From NCBI GenBank assembly GCA_002493325.1, contig DKYL01000092.1:1-20606 (forward strand): DNA of 20,606 nt. The letters are read 5' to 3'. The notes under the pieces were generated by a model. That model did no database searches. It was not told the DNA's origin and saw only the letters and a program-made list of their open reading frames with translations. Positions 1 to 6,985 of this stretch are shown here, piece by piece. Origin of the DNA: Ruminococcaceae bacterium UBA7101. GTDB lineage: Bacteria; Bacillota; Clostridia; Oscillospirales; Acutalibacteraceae. Positions within the stretch are counted from its first letter, which is position 1. Each line of letters begins with the position of its first letter. A program made the translations under genes and the position numbers.

Positions 1-59
1 GGCAGAGCACTTGACTTTTAATCAAGGTGTCCGGGGTTCGACTCCCCGATGAGCCACCA
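1..59 (+). tRNA. tRNA-Lys (anticodon UUU), 5' end cut off by the window edge
   Basis: The sequence holds the 3' side of the D arm, a 5-bp anticodon stem (10-14 with 22-26), the 7-base loop CTTTTAA with anticodon TTT at 17-19, and a T arm (32-36 with 44-48, loop TTCGACT). The 3' acceptor strand is 49-55, the discriminator base is A56, and CCA is encoded at 57-59. The 5' acceptor strand (expected GGCTCAT) and most of the D arm lie outside the window. TTT reads lysine codons AAA/AAG. Confidence 0.95.
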
Positions 60-62
60 AAG

Positions 63-109
63 TAAAGCATTGAAATTTATGATTTCAATGCTTTATTTTT
101 TTATTTTTT
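63..109 (+). terminator. Rho-independent terminator of the tRNA transcript
   Basis: A 14-bp perfect stem (63-76 with 82-95) around the loop TTATG is followed by a T-rich tract at 96-109 (seven T, one A, six T). It begins four bases after the tRNA CCA end, so it ends the tRNA transcript and separates it from the next gene. Confidence 0.9.
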
Positions 110-126
110 AAATTTGTTTCAGTTTA

Positions 127-155
127 TTGAAATGTGTTTTTTATAGTGGTAAAAT
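127..155 (+). promoter_or_regulatory. Predicted sigma-A promoter, extended -10, of the M14 peptidase gene
   Basis: The -35 box TTGAAA (127-132) is 17 bp from the -10 box TAAAAT (150-155), which is preceded by TGG (147-149) as an extended -10. Transcription would start near 162 and give a leader of about 93 nt. A second TATAAT (211-216) lies closer to the gene but has no recognisable -35 box at normal spacing. No riboswitch was recognised in the leader. Confidence 0.6.
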
Positions 156-254
156 ATATATGTAACTTTTTTATTTTGTTTGTAACAATCTGCTGTATTT
201 TTTACACTTATATAATGACGGCGCTGATAAATGAAATCATTTTGGAGGGTAATT

Positions 255-2159
255 ATGAGTAATATATTCAAATCAATTGTGTCTGTTCTTATTGCAGCTG
301 CAGTTTTGACAAGCAGCAGTATGGTTGCTTTTGCTAATGATATTGATGCTGATACTGAGGCTGATGGCTCTTTGGCTACGAACCAGTCAGTCATTCTTGA
401 AGAAGCCGAACAAAGTGTGTCACTTGCGGCTGAGGAAGTGCCTGTTACTGAGGACGCTACCAATAAAGAGAAAGAAAAGCCTGATGAGCAGCCGACAGAA
501 ACTCCGACTGAGAAGCCTGAAGAAAAGCCAATTGAAGACAGCTTTAAGGTTACGCTTTCAAAAACAAAAATGACCTATTCCGGTGCTGTTCAGAAACCGA
601 CTGTAACAGTAAAAAATCAAGAGGGTGCAAAGCTTACATATAAAAAAGACTATACTCTTGCATACTCAAATTCAAACTCAAAGAATGCAGGAACATATAA
701 AGTAACCGTTCATTACATCGGCAAATATTCCGGTTCTTATGATTATGAATATAAGATTGTGCCCAGAGAGTGTGTGAAGCCCGTTCTTAACAGAACCGTT
801 ATCACCAAAACAGGCACTGTTCAAAGACCAACCGTTACAGTTAAGGATGATTTAGGTAATAGTCTTACATATAAAAAGGACTTTACAGTAGATTATTCTA
901 ACTGGAACTCAAAAAATGCAGGTACTTATAAGGTAACTGTTAAAATGATTGGCAACTATAAGGGTACGAAAACATATAATTATTATATTGTTGACGGCAA
1001 AATTACACTTTCAAGAACTAAAATTAATTATGTCGGCACAGTTCAAAGACCAACTGTAAAAGTAACAGATGCCAAGGGCAAAGCCTTAACCTATAAAAAG
1101 GATTTTACAGTTGATTATTCAAACTGGAGTTCTAAGAATGTCGGCACTTACAAGGTAACTGTTAAAATGATTGGTAAGTACTCAGGCTCTGCGGTTTATT
1201 CATACAAGATTGTTCCGCAGACAAATGTTACACCGAAGCTTAACCGTATCGACATTAAAAGGACAGGCACGGTGCAAAGACCGACTGTAACTGTTAAGGA
1301 TTATAAAAATAATGCATTGACCTATAAAAAGGATTTTACAGTTGACTATTCAAACTGGAATTCAAAGAATGAGGGTGTCTATACCGTAACGATTAAGCTT
1401 ATGGGTAATTACGCAGGCTCTCATACATATAAGTATTATATCAATGACTCAAATTATCTTCCGCTTAATACAACAGCAACACATATCAGCCACGAGTATT
1501 CTAATGTAAAAAAAGAAATTTTCGGCAAATCCGTGCAGGGCAGAAATCTTGAAGCGTTTATCATTACGCCGTCAAACGGAAAATATACCAAAACCTTTTT
1601 TATGACCTTTGCAATTCACGGTTTTGAGGACAGCTACAGCAGGGATGGACAGCTCCTGACCGCTGAGGGCAACAAGCTTGTTGAATACTATGCAAAAAAT
1701 CCTAAGATGCTTAAAAACTATAGGCTTGTTATTGTTCCTTGTCTGAATCCTGACGGAACGATTGCCGGTGTAAATAATCAACGTGCCTGCTCAACTGCTT
1801 TCGGCAGATGTACGGCAAAGCATATTGATATGAACAGGGACTTTGCTTCCTTCCAGGCTATGGAATCACGTTATCTTAAGGATTTCCTTAATAAGTACAG
1901 ACCTGATGTGTTCACCGACTTTCACGGCTGGCTTGATGAAACAATCGGTACAGGTGCTCTTTGTAATATTTATAATAAGCATCTCGGATTGTCTGATAAG
2001 CTTGTTGACCGTTATGCAACAACGAGCGGATATCTCCACGGATATGTTCACCAGACTTATGGCTGCCCATCAGTTTTGCTTGAGTATAAATCACCAAAGC
2101 ATGTTGACCACAAGAAGACCTATTCAGCCATCAATGAAATAATCAACTACTATAAATAG
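255..2159 (+). CDS. Secreted M14-family zinc carboxypeptidase with four Ig-like repeats
   Basis: Predicted 634-residue exported peptidase. The start at 255 is chosen because GGAGGG (244-249) lies 5 bases upstream; the in-frame ATG at 231 lies before that site and has none of its own. Residues 1-27 form a signal peptide with a likely cut after AFA, followed by an acidic E/P/T-rich linker to about residue 95. Four Ig-like repeats span residues 98-397. The catalytic domain (about 413-634) carries the M14 signature: HGFE (zinc ligands H455 and E458), NPDG (498-501), substrate-binding N527-R528, the third zinc ligand H557 in DFHGW, and the general base E610 in LLEY. Some M14 relatives cut peptidoglycan peptides; the substrate here is unknown. 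No LPXTG or C-terminal membrane segment is seen, so the protein is probably released or held non-covalently by its repeats. It is a single-gene unit. Confidence 0.88.
   Translation: MSNIFKSIVSVLIAAAVLTSSSMVAFANDIDADTEADGSLATNQSVILEEAEQSVSLAAEEVPVTEDATNKEKEKPDEQPTETPTEKPEEKPIEDSFKVTLSKTKMTYSGAVQKPTVTVKNQEGAKLTYKKDYTLAYSNSNSKNAGTYKVTVHYIGKYSGSYDYEYKIVPRECVKPVLNRTVITKTGTVQRPTVTVKDDLGNSLTYKKDFTVDYSNWNSKNAGTYKVTVKMIGNYKGTKTYNYYIVDGKITLSRTKINYVGTVQRPTVKVTDAKGKALTYKKDFTVDYSNWSSKNVGTYKVTVKMIGKYSGSAVYSYKIVPQTNVTPKLNRIDIKRTGTVQRPTVTVKDYKNNALTYKKDFTVDYSNWNSKNEGVYTVTIKLMGNYAGSHTYKYYINDSNYLPLNTTATHISHEYSNVKKEIFGKSVQGRNLEAFIITPSNGKYTKTFFMTFAIHGFEDSYSRDGQLLTAEGNKLVEYYAKNPKMLKNYRLVIVPCLNPDGTIAGVNNQRACSTAFGRCTAKHIDMNRDFASFQAMESRYLKDFLNKYRPDVFTDFHGWLDETIGTGALCNIYNKHLGLSDKLVDRYATTSGYLHGYVHQTYGCPSVLLEYKSPKHVDHKKTYSAINEIINYYK
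546..1446 (+). repeat. Four tandem coding repeats (Ig-like modules) inside the M14 peptidase gene
   Basis: Repeat units begin near 546, 777, 996 and 1230, a period of about 220-235 bases. Each encodes the pattern TVQRPTVTV, then LTYKKDFTVDYSN, then SKNAGTYKVTV, then IG(N/K)Y. Repeats 2 to 4 are close to identical in protein and very similar in DNA, while repeat 1 is more divergent (AVQKP, YTLAY). This points to recent internal duplication. Similar Gly-Thr-Tyr beta-strand modules are common in secreted clostridial proteins. Confidence 0.85.
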
Positions 2160-2163
2160 GTAT

Positions 2164-2203
2164 AATAAAAACGTCACCGGAATTTTTCAGTGACGTTTTT
2201 ATT
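2164..2203. terminator. Bidirectional terminator between convergent genes
   Basis: A 14-bp stem (2164-2177 with 2190-2203), with core ACGTCAC paired to GTGACGT, flanks a 12-base loop. Its outer part is A-rich on the left and T-rich on the right, so it works as a terminator on both strands. It ends the peptidase gene (stop at 2157-2159) and the minus-strand kinase gene (stop at 2216-2218). Confidence 0.85.
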
Positions 2204-2215
2204 ATTTTCAACCTA

Positions 2216-3121
2216 TTAATCAAGTGTTTTCTTGTATGTAAGAAGCTCTTGTTCTGTCACATAACCGCTGAGTGCACCAACCTCTGTTACGGCTTTGCCG
2301 CCTGTAACATTTCCGAATTTGATGCAGTCCTTTAAGCTGTAATCATAAAACAGTCCGTACATAAAGCCTGCGAGGAATGCATCGCCTGCACCTGTGCTGT
2401 CAACATTTATAAATTCCTCAATGCTTGGTACAAAGAATTTTTCATCTCCATCAATTCCTATACAGCCATCCGCATCAACCTTAACAACAACCTTCTCAAA
2501 ATACTGCTTTAATGCCTTTGCAGCATCCTCGGGTGTGTCTGTGTCCGTTATTTTCATAGCCTCTTTTCGGTTAGGGGTGTAGTAATCTGCAAGTTCAAGA
2601 TAGTTATGGTATTTCTCAATGCTCATTTCATCATCCCAGCCTGTGTCAAGCACAAGGATTGTGCCTTCCTCTTTCAGCTTTTTGTAAACAGGCAAAAAGC
2701 CGCCAAGCTGCATCATACAGATTTTGCTGCCCTTTGCAATTTGATAAAAGGTTTCAAGTGCCTTTTCATCAGGCTCAATATTGCCCTTGCCGTATGTATA
2801 GAAGGTTCTGTCCTTGGGAAGAATGATTGCCGAGGTAATATTGAGGGGGATGTCATTACCGCTGTAAAGATTTGTCGGATTCACACCGTTTTGTGTGAAT
2901 TTCTCTTTTGCAAAATTTGAAAAAATATCGTTTCCAAGCTCTGTTGCGATTTTTGTGCTGATGCCGAGCCTGCCGAGATTAATCAGTGTCGCCGGCAGTC
3001 CGCCGCCAAGCTGCAGTGAAAAATCCTTGCAGTAAAGCTCCTCACCTACACCTGCAAGCCTGTCAAAGCCTTGATAAAGTAAATCAACATTTGTTGCTCC
3101 TGCTCCTGCTATAAATGCCAT
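2216..3121 (-). CDS. PfkB-family carbohydrate kinase
   Basis: Predicted 301-residue cytoplasmic kinase of the ribokinase/PfkB family, which phosphorylates sugars or nucleosides with ATP. The C-terminal signature DSTGAGDAF (241-249) holds the catalytic base D247 and the anion-hole glycines. The N-terminal region has the glycine motif LGGGLPATLINLGRLG (38-53), where family members usually have GGxxxN; Ala sits in the Asn position here, so substrate binding may be unusual. The ATG at 3121-3119 is the chosen start: it overlaps the stop of the upstream GH4 gene as TAATG, with AGGAG 10 bases upstream. An upstream TTG is too close to that site. The coupling implies the kinase acts on a product of the GH4 enzyme or in the same sugar pathway. 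The exact substrate cannot be read from sequence. Confidence 0.88.
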   Translation of the reverse strand: MAFIAGAGATNVDLLYQGFDRLAGVGEELYCKDFSLQLGGGLPATLINLGRLGISTKIATELGNDIFSNFAKEKFTQNGVNPTNLYSGNDIPLNITSAIILPKDRTFYTYGKGNIEPDEKALETFYQIAKGSKICMMQLGGFLPVYKKLKEEGTILVLDTGWDDEMSIEKYHNYLELADYYTPNRKEAMKITDTDTPEDAAKALKQYFEKVVVKVDADGCIGIDGDEKFFVPSIEEFINVDSTGAGDAFLAGFMYGLFYDYSLKDCIKFGNVTGGKAVTEVGALSGYVTEQELLTYKKTLD

Positions 3122-4485
3122 TATTTCCAATCTCCTGTGTAATTTTTGTTCAGTTTCAAATATTCGCCCACAAGCTTTTTAGCCAGTGAATAGCTGTTGA
3201 CAAGGGGATGCAGCGTCAGTGCTTCCACTGCACATTGCACAGATTTTTCCCTTATTGCCTTGCTTGCAAGTCTTTCGTAAATTTTAACACGTCTGATAAG
3301 CTCAATGTTCTGTTCATCAAGGTTATCAAATTTATGAGGGACAGCACCATTTTCTGTTATATCACAGGTTACCTCAATGACATCTGTGTCTTTAAGCTCT
3401 TTTATGGCACCATTGTTTGGCACGCAAAGTATCATACTGTCTGTTGCTTTGCTCTGTGCGATTTCGATAAAATTAAGTGCAACTGCTGCATAGCCGCCAA
3501 AATCCTTCTGATAAATATCAAAATGCCATGGCTCCTGCCTTTTAACGCCTGTTTCACTTGCCATATAATTATTTTCACGGATACCGTACCAGTATTCAAA
3601 TATCTTAAAGGCTTCATCAAAATTATTTTCAATATCAATGGTGCTGAGTGCCTCTGTCATTTTTTTGTTGATTTCACAAATCTGCTCGCCTCTGGTTTGC
3701 TTTGCATTCAGAATGTTTTCAACAGCCTTTTCACGATAATAGAAATAATAGAGATATTCGTTAAGAATACCGCCTCTTTCCCTGAGAAGCTCCTTTTCAA
3801 AATATCTCATATCGGTTTTTACATAAGCCTCATCATTTTCAATCAGCTCTTCCATAATCTCTCTGCCGTTAAGGGTGATTGATTTGAAATAGGATAAGTG
3901 GTTAAGACCGTAAACCTCGCCCTTTGCACTGCATTCCTCAGCAGAGTAAAGTTTTTCAAAGGAGCGCAGCATACCTGACGGTGCGTCGCATATGCCGTAG
4001 GTGAAATCATAGCCCATATCTCTTAAGGTCTGGCTTACAACACCTGCAGGGTTTGTAAAATTGAACACCTTGCAGTCAGGCTTTGCATATTTTTTTATCA
4101 GCTCACAGTATTCAGCAAGTGCCGATACGGAACGCATAGCAAAGCTGAGCCCTGCCGCACCTGTTGTTTCCTGACCTAAAAGACCGAGATTAAGAGCAAT
4201 TCTTTCATCCTTTACCCGCATATCATCGCCGCCGACTCTTATTGTGGTGATAACATAGTCCGCATTTTTTACTGCTTCAATGGGATCGGTTGTCAGCGTG
4301 AATTTCAGATTGCTGTACAGCAGATTTGAAACCTTTTTAGCCATCTTTCCATAAATATTAAGCTTTTTTTCATCGTTGTCCATAAAAACAAGCTCATCAA
4401 TACTTAAAGCTTCGGCTTTTTGTGCAATGCTCTTTGCCAGAAACATAGAGCGTACACCGCCTCCGCCGATAACAGTCAGCTTCAT
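3121..4485 (-). CDS. Glycoside hydrolase family 4 enzyme (6-phospho-beta-glucosidase-like)
   Basis: Predicted 454-residue NAD+- and metal-dependent glycosidase. GH4 enzymes cleave glycosides by an oxidation-elimination route and often act on 6-phosphorylated sugars in the cytoplasm. Visible features are the N-terminal Rossmann motif VIGGGGVRS (5-13), FNFTNPAG (141-148), the metal-ligand Cys166 in GICDAP, and the metal-ligand His196 in GLNHLSY. A tyrosine cluster near 244-250 is where the catalytic Tyr lies in relatives. Many phospho-glucosidases have CN where this protein has CD (D167). AAGGTGGG lies about 5 bases before the ATG. It is first in a two-gene operon with the PfkB kinase. No PTS or sugar transporter gene is next to it in this window, so the substrate stays open. 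Confidence 0.88.
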   Translation of the reverse strand: MKLTVIGGGGVRSMFLAKSIAQKAEALSIDELVFMDNDEKKLNIYGKMAKKVSNLLYSNLKFTLTTDPIEAVKNADYVITTIRVGGDDMRVKDERIALNLGLLGQETTGAAGLSFAMRSVSALAEYCELIKKYAKPDCKVFNFTNPAGVVSQTLRDMGYDFTYGICDAPSGMLRSFEKLYSAEECSAKGEVYGLNHLSYFKSITLNGREIMEELIENDEAYVKTDMRYFEKELLRERGGILNEYLYYFYYREKAVENILNAKQTRGEQICEINKKMTEALSTIDIENNFDEAFKIFEYWYGIRENNYMASETGVKRQEPWHFDIYQKDFGGYAAVALNFIEIAQSKATDSMILCVPNNGAIKELKDTDVIEVTCDITENGAVPHKFDNLDEQNIELIRRVKIYERLASKAIREKSVQCAVEALTLHPLVNSYSLAKKLVGEYLKLNKNYTGDWK

Positions 4486-4517
4486 TTTATCCCACCTTTT
4501 TAGAAAAATTCAGCTTC

Positions 4518-4546
4518 ATTATATTATATAATCTTAGTAAAGTAAA
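4518..4546 (-). promoter_or_regulatory. Predicted sigma-A promoter of the GH4-kinase operon
   Basis: Read on the minus strand, TTTACT (4546-4541) is 17 bp from TATAAT (4523-4518). The start point would be near 4511, giving a leader of about 25 nt. It lies back to back with the pyrC promoter, with about 23 bp between the two -35 boxes, so a factor binding between them could affect both operons. Confidence 0.6.
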
Positions 4547-4569
4547 TAGATTTTTTATATATTTTTATG

Positions 4570-4598
4570 TTGACTTAAAGGGGGTTATATATTATAAT
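4570..4598 (+). promoter_or_regulatory. Strong predicted promoter of the pyr operon
   Basis: TTGACT (4570-4575) and a perfect TATAAT (4593-4598) are separated by exactly 17 bp. Transcription would start near 4605, leaving only about 30 nt before the pyrC ATG. That is too short for a PyrR-type antiterminator/terminator leader, and no terminator-like hairpin is present. AAGATA (4603-4608) follows the -10 box. Confidence 0.8.
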
Positions 4599-4634
4599 GT
4601 ACAAGATAAAAATATGTAGGAAAGGGTTGAACTT

Positions 4635-5909
4635 ATGACTTTTCTGATTAAAGATGCCATATGTTATCTTGACGGGAAATTCAAAAAGTCAAGTGTTCTT
4701 ATCAAGGATGGACTGATTCACAGCCTTGGTGTTTCTATTTCCTTTGAAAATATTGACCGTACTATTGACGCTATGGGGAAGTATTTTTTAATTCCGGGTT
4801 TCGTAGATGTTCACACACATCTTAGAGAGCCCGGTTTTTCTTATAAGGAAACTATAAAATCAGGCTCTATGGCAGGTGCAAGAGCAGGCTATAACGTGCT
4901 GTGCACAATGCCTAATCTGAATCCTGCACCTGACTGCACGGAGAATCTGAAGGTACAGACTGATATTATTGACAGGGATGCTGTCATTGATGTGCTGCCC
5001 TTCGGCACAATCACTAAGGGTCGTAAAGGTGTCGGCGAAACGGTTGATTTCAAATCAATGGCTGATGCGGTTATCGGCTTCAGTGATGACGGAACAGGTG
5101 TACAGACCGATGAACTTATGGAACAGGCTATGACAGAATGTGCAGAGCTTGGCAAAATTATCTCTGCCCATTGTGAGGTTAATGACCTTTTAAAGGGCGG
5201 TTACATTCACGACGGTGAATATGCTAAGCTTCATAATCACAAGGGTATCTGCTCTGAAAGTGAGTGGGCACAGATTGAAAGGGATTGTCTGCTTGCTGAA
5301 AAAACAGGCTGTCAGTACCACGTGTGCCATATTTCAACAAAGGAAAGTGTTGATATTATCCGCCGTGCCAAGGCAAGGGGCGTTAAGGTTACCTGTGAAA
5401 CAGGACCTCATTATCTTACTATGTGCGATATGGATTTGCAGGAGGACGGCAGATTTAAAATGAATCCGCCATTAAGGTCGGCAGAGGACAGGCAGGCACT
5501 TATCGACGGTGTGCTTGACGGTACGGTTGATGTTATTGCAACGGACCACGCACCGCATTCCGCAGAGGAGAAGAGCAAAGGGCTTGAAAAATCTGCAATG
5601 GGTGTTGTAGGACTTGAAACTGCCTTTGCAGTGCTGTATACTAAGCTTGTAAAGACAGGCATCATCACACTTGAAAAGCTTGTTGAAATGATGTCGGTCA
5701 AGCCGCGTGAAATATTCGGTATCGAGGGCGGCAGAATTGCTGTGGGCGAGCCTGCAAACCTTTGTATGCTTGATACTGAAAAGCAGTGGACTGTCAACCC
5801 TGACGAATTTGTTACAATGGGCAGGGCTACCCCCTTTGAGGGCTGGGAGCTTTGCGGTGAAAATCTTTTGACTATATTAAGAGGAGAGGTTGTTTATGAA
5901 ACAGTTTGA
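4635..5909 (+). CDS. pyrC: Dihydroorotase
   Basis: Closes N-carbamoyl-aspartate to dihydroorotate, the third step of UMP synthesis. The 424-residue length fits the long class I dihydroorotases of Gram-positive bacteria (about 425-430). Zinc-site motifs are visible: H60 and H62 in DVHTHLREPG, with R64 of the substrate site, H179 in SAHCE, H232 in VCHISTKES, and D304 in ATDHAPHS. NPPLR, another family marker, lies near residue 276. The start has AAAGGG (4621-4626) 8 bases upstream. It is the first gene of the pyr operon, and its last 14 bases overlap the start of carA, which suggests translational coupling. Confidence 0.96.
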   Translation: MTFLIKDAICYLDGKFKKSSVLIKDGLIHSLGVSISFENIDRTIDAMGKYFLIPGFVDVHTHLREPGFSYKETIKSGSMAGARAGYNVLCTMPNLNPAPDCTENLKVQTDIIDRDAVIDVLPFGTITKGRKGVGETVDFKSMADAVIGFSDDGTGVQTDELMEQAMTECAELGKIISAHCEVNDLLKGGYIHDGEYAKLHNHKGICSESEWAQIERDCLLAEKTGCQYHVCHISTKESVDIIRRAKARGVKVTCETGPHYLTMCDMDLQEDGRFKMNPPLRSAEDRQALIDGVLDGTVDVIATDHAPHSAEEKSKGLEKSAMGVVGLETAFAVLYTKLVKTGIITLEKLVEMMSVKPREIFGIEGGRIAVGEPANLCMLDTEKQWTVNPDEFVTMGRATPFEGWELCGENLLTILRGEVVYETV

Positions 5910-6984
5910 TAAGAAAATTGTGCTTGAAAACGGCAGGGAATTCTATGGCTACGGTTTTGGTGCAGACAAAGAGGCTGTCAATGAACTCGTTTTCAACACC
6001 TCAATGGTGGGCTATCAGGAAATTATTTCTGACCCGAGCTACACTGACCAGATGGTTTGTATGACCTATCCGCTTATCGGCAACTATGGTATTACCGATG
6101 AGGATTTTGAAACAAGAGTGCCGACAATGGGCGGTATTATTGTTCGTGAATATAATGATTTGCCGTCAAACTTCAGATACACAAAAACGCTTTCTGAGGT
6201 GCTTGATGAATACGACATTCCTGCAATCAGCGGTGTGGACACCCGTATGATTACAAGAATTATCCGTGATGAGGGATCACAGAAGATTTTAATCTGTGAT
6301 GCTGACATGCCCTATGAGGAAGCACTTAAAAAGGTTAAGGATTATGTTATCCCAACCGATATGGTGTCAAGAGTAAGCTGTAAAAAGCGCTGGTATTCAA
6401 GAACACCAAACCATAAGTATGATGTTGTTGCAATCGACTGCGGCATTAAGCATAATATTATCAGAAAGCTCAATGAAAAGGGCTGCAATGTAACAGTTGT
6501 GCCTTATAACATTACCGCTGAGGAAATTCTGAATATGCGTCCTGACGGACTCTTCCTCTCAAACGGTCCCGGTAATCCCGAGGACGTGCAGACTGTTATT
6601 GAGGTTGTTAAAGAGCTGAAAGGCAAGCTGCCGATTTTCGGTATCTGTCTTGGTCATCAGATGATTTCACTTGCGCTCGGTGCAAAGACCTTTAAAATGA
6701 AATTCGGTCACAGGGGCGGTAATCACCCTGTTAAAAATCTTGAAACAGGCAAGCTGGAAATCACCTCACAAAACCATTCATATGCAGTTGACGCCAAGTC
6801 ACTTGAAGGTACAGAGCTTACACTCACACACTTGAATCTTCTTGACGATACAGCAGAGGGTGTCAAGAGCGAAGAAAATAAAATCTTCTCCGTGCAGTAT
6901 CACCCTGAAAGTGCACCCGGTCCGCAGGACAGTGCATACCTGTTTGACAAATTTATTGACTTAATGGAAAAGGAGGCAGACTGA
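5896..6984 (+). CDS. carA: Carbamoyl-phosphate synthase small (glutaminase) subunit
   Basis: Hydrolyses glutamine and passes ammonia to the large subunit for carbamoyl phosphate synthesis. The protein is 362 residues, normal for CarA. The N-terminal half has the family-specific region (GYQEI, DPSY, then SGVDTR). The C-terminal class I glutamine amidotransferase domain has SNGPGNP, the nucleophile C251 in FGICLGHQ, and H336 and E338 in QYHPES, so the triad is complete. The ATG at 5896 has GGAGAGG (5883-5889) 6 bases upstream; a TTG at 5890 touches that site and is rejected. It overlaps the end of pyrC by 14 bases and sits 1 base before carB. In this position it serves pyrimidine synthesis, though its product could also feed arginine synthesis. 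Confidence 0.97.
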   Translation: MKQFDKKIVLENGREFYGYGFGADKEAVNELVFNTSMVGYQEIISDPSYTDQMVCMTYPLIGNYGITDEDFETRVPTMGGIIVREYNDLPSNFRYTKTLSEVLDEYDIPAISGVDTRMITRIIRDEGSQKILICDADMPYEEALKKVKDYVIPTDMVSRVSCKKRWYSRTPNHKYDVVAIDCGIKHNIIRKLNEKGCNVTVVPYNITAEEILNMRPDGLFLSNGPGNPEDVQTVIEVVKELKGKLPIFGICLGHQMISLALGAKTFKMKFGHRGGNHPVKNLETGKLEITSQNHSYAVDAKSLEGTELTLTHLNLLDDTAEGVKSEENKIFSVQYHPESAPGPQDSAYLFDKFIDLMEKEAD

Positions 6985-6985
6985 T

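Noticed and set aside
231..254. ATG at 231 as the start of the M14 peptidase
   Set aside because: The strong GGAGGG site lies after it and before the ATG at 255, and the shorter form gives a standard signal peptide.
546..1446. The repeated DNA as a CRISPR array or mobile-element repeat
   Set aside because: The repeats are in frame, about 220-235 bases long and encode protein modules; there are no short identical repeats with unique spacers.
3208..3882. 224-codon open frame on the plus strand inside the GH4 gene
   Set aside because: It lies wholly antisense to a well-supported GH4 coding region, has no ribosome site and gives a Cys/Phe-rich protein of no recognisable family.
4599..4634. PyrR-type attenuator or other leader switch before pyrC
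   Set aside because: The predicted leader is only about 30 nt, with no hairpin and T tract, and no pyrR gene is nearby.
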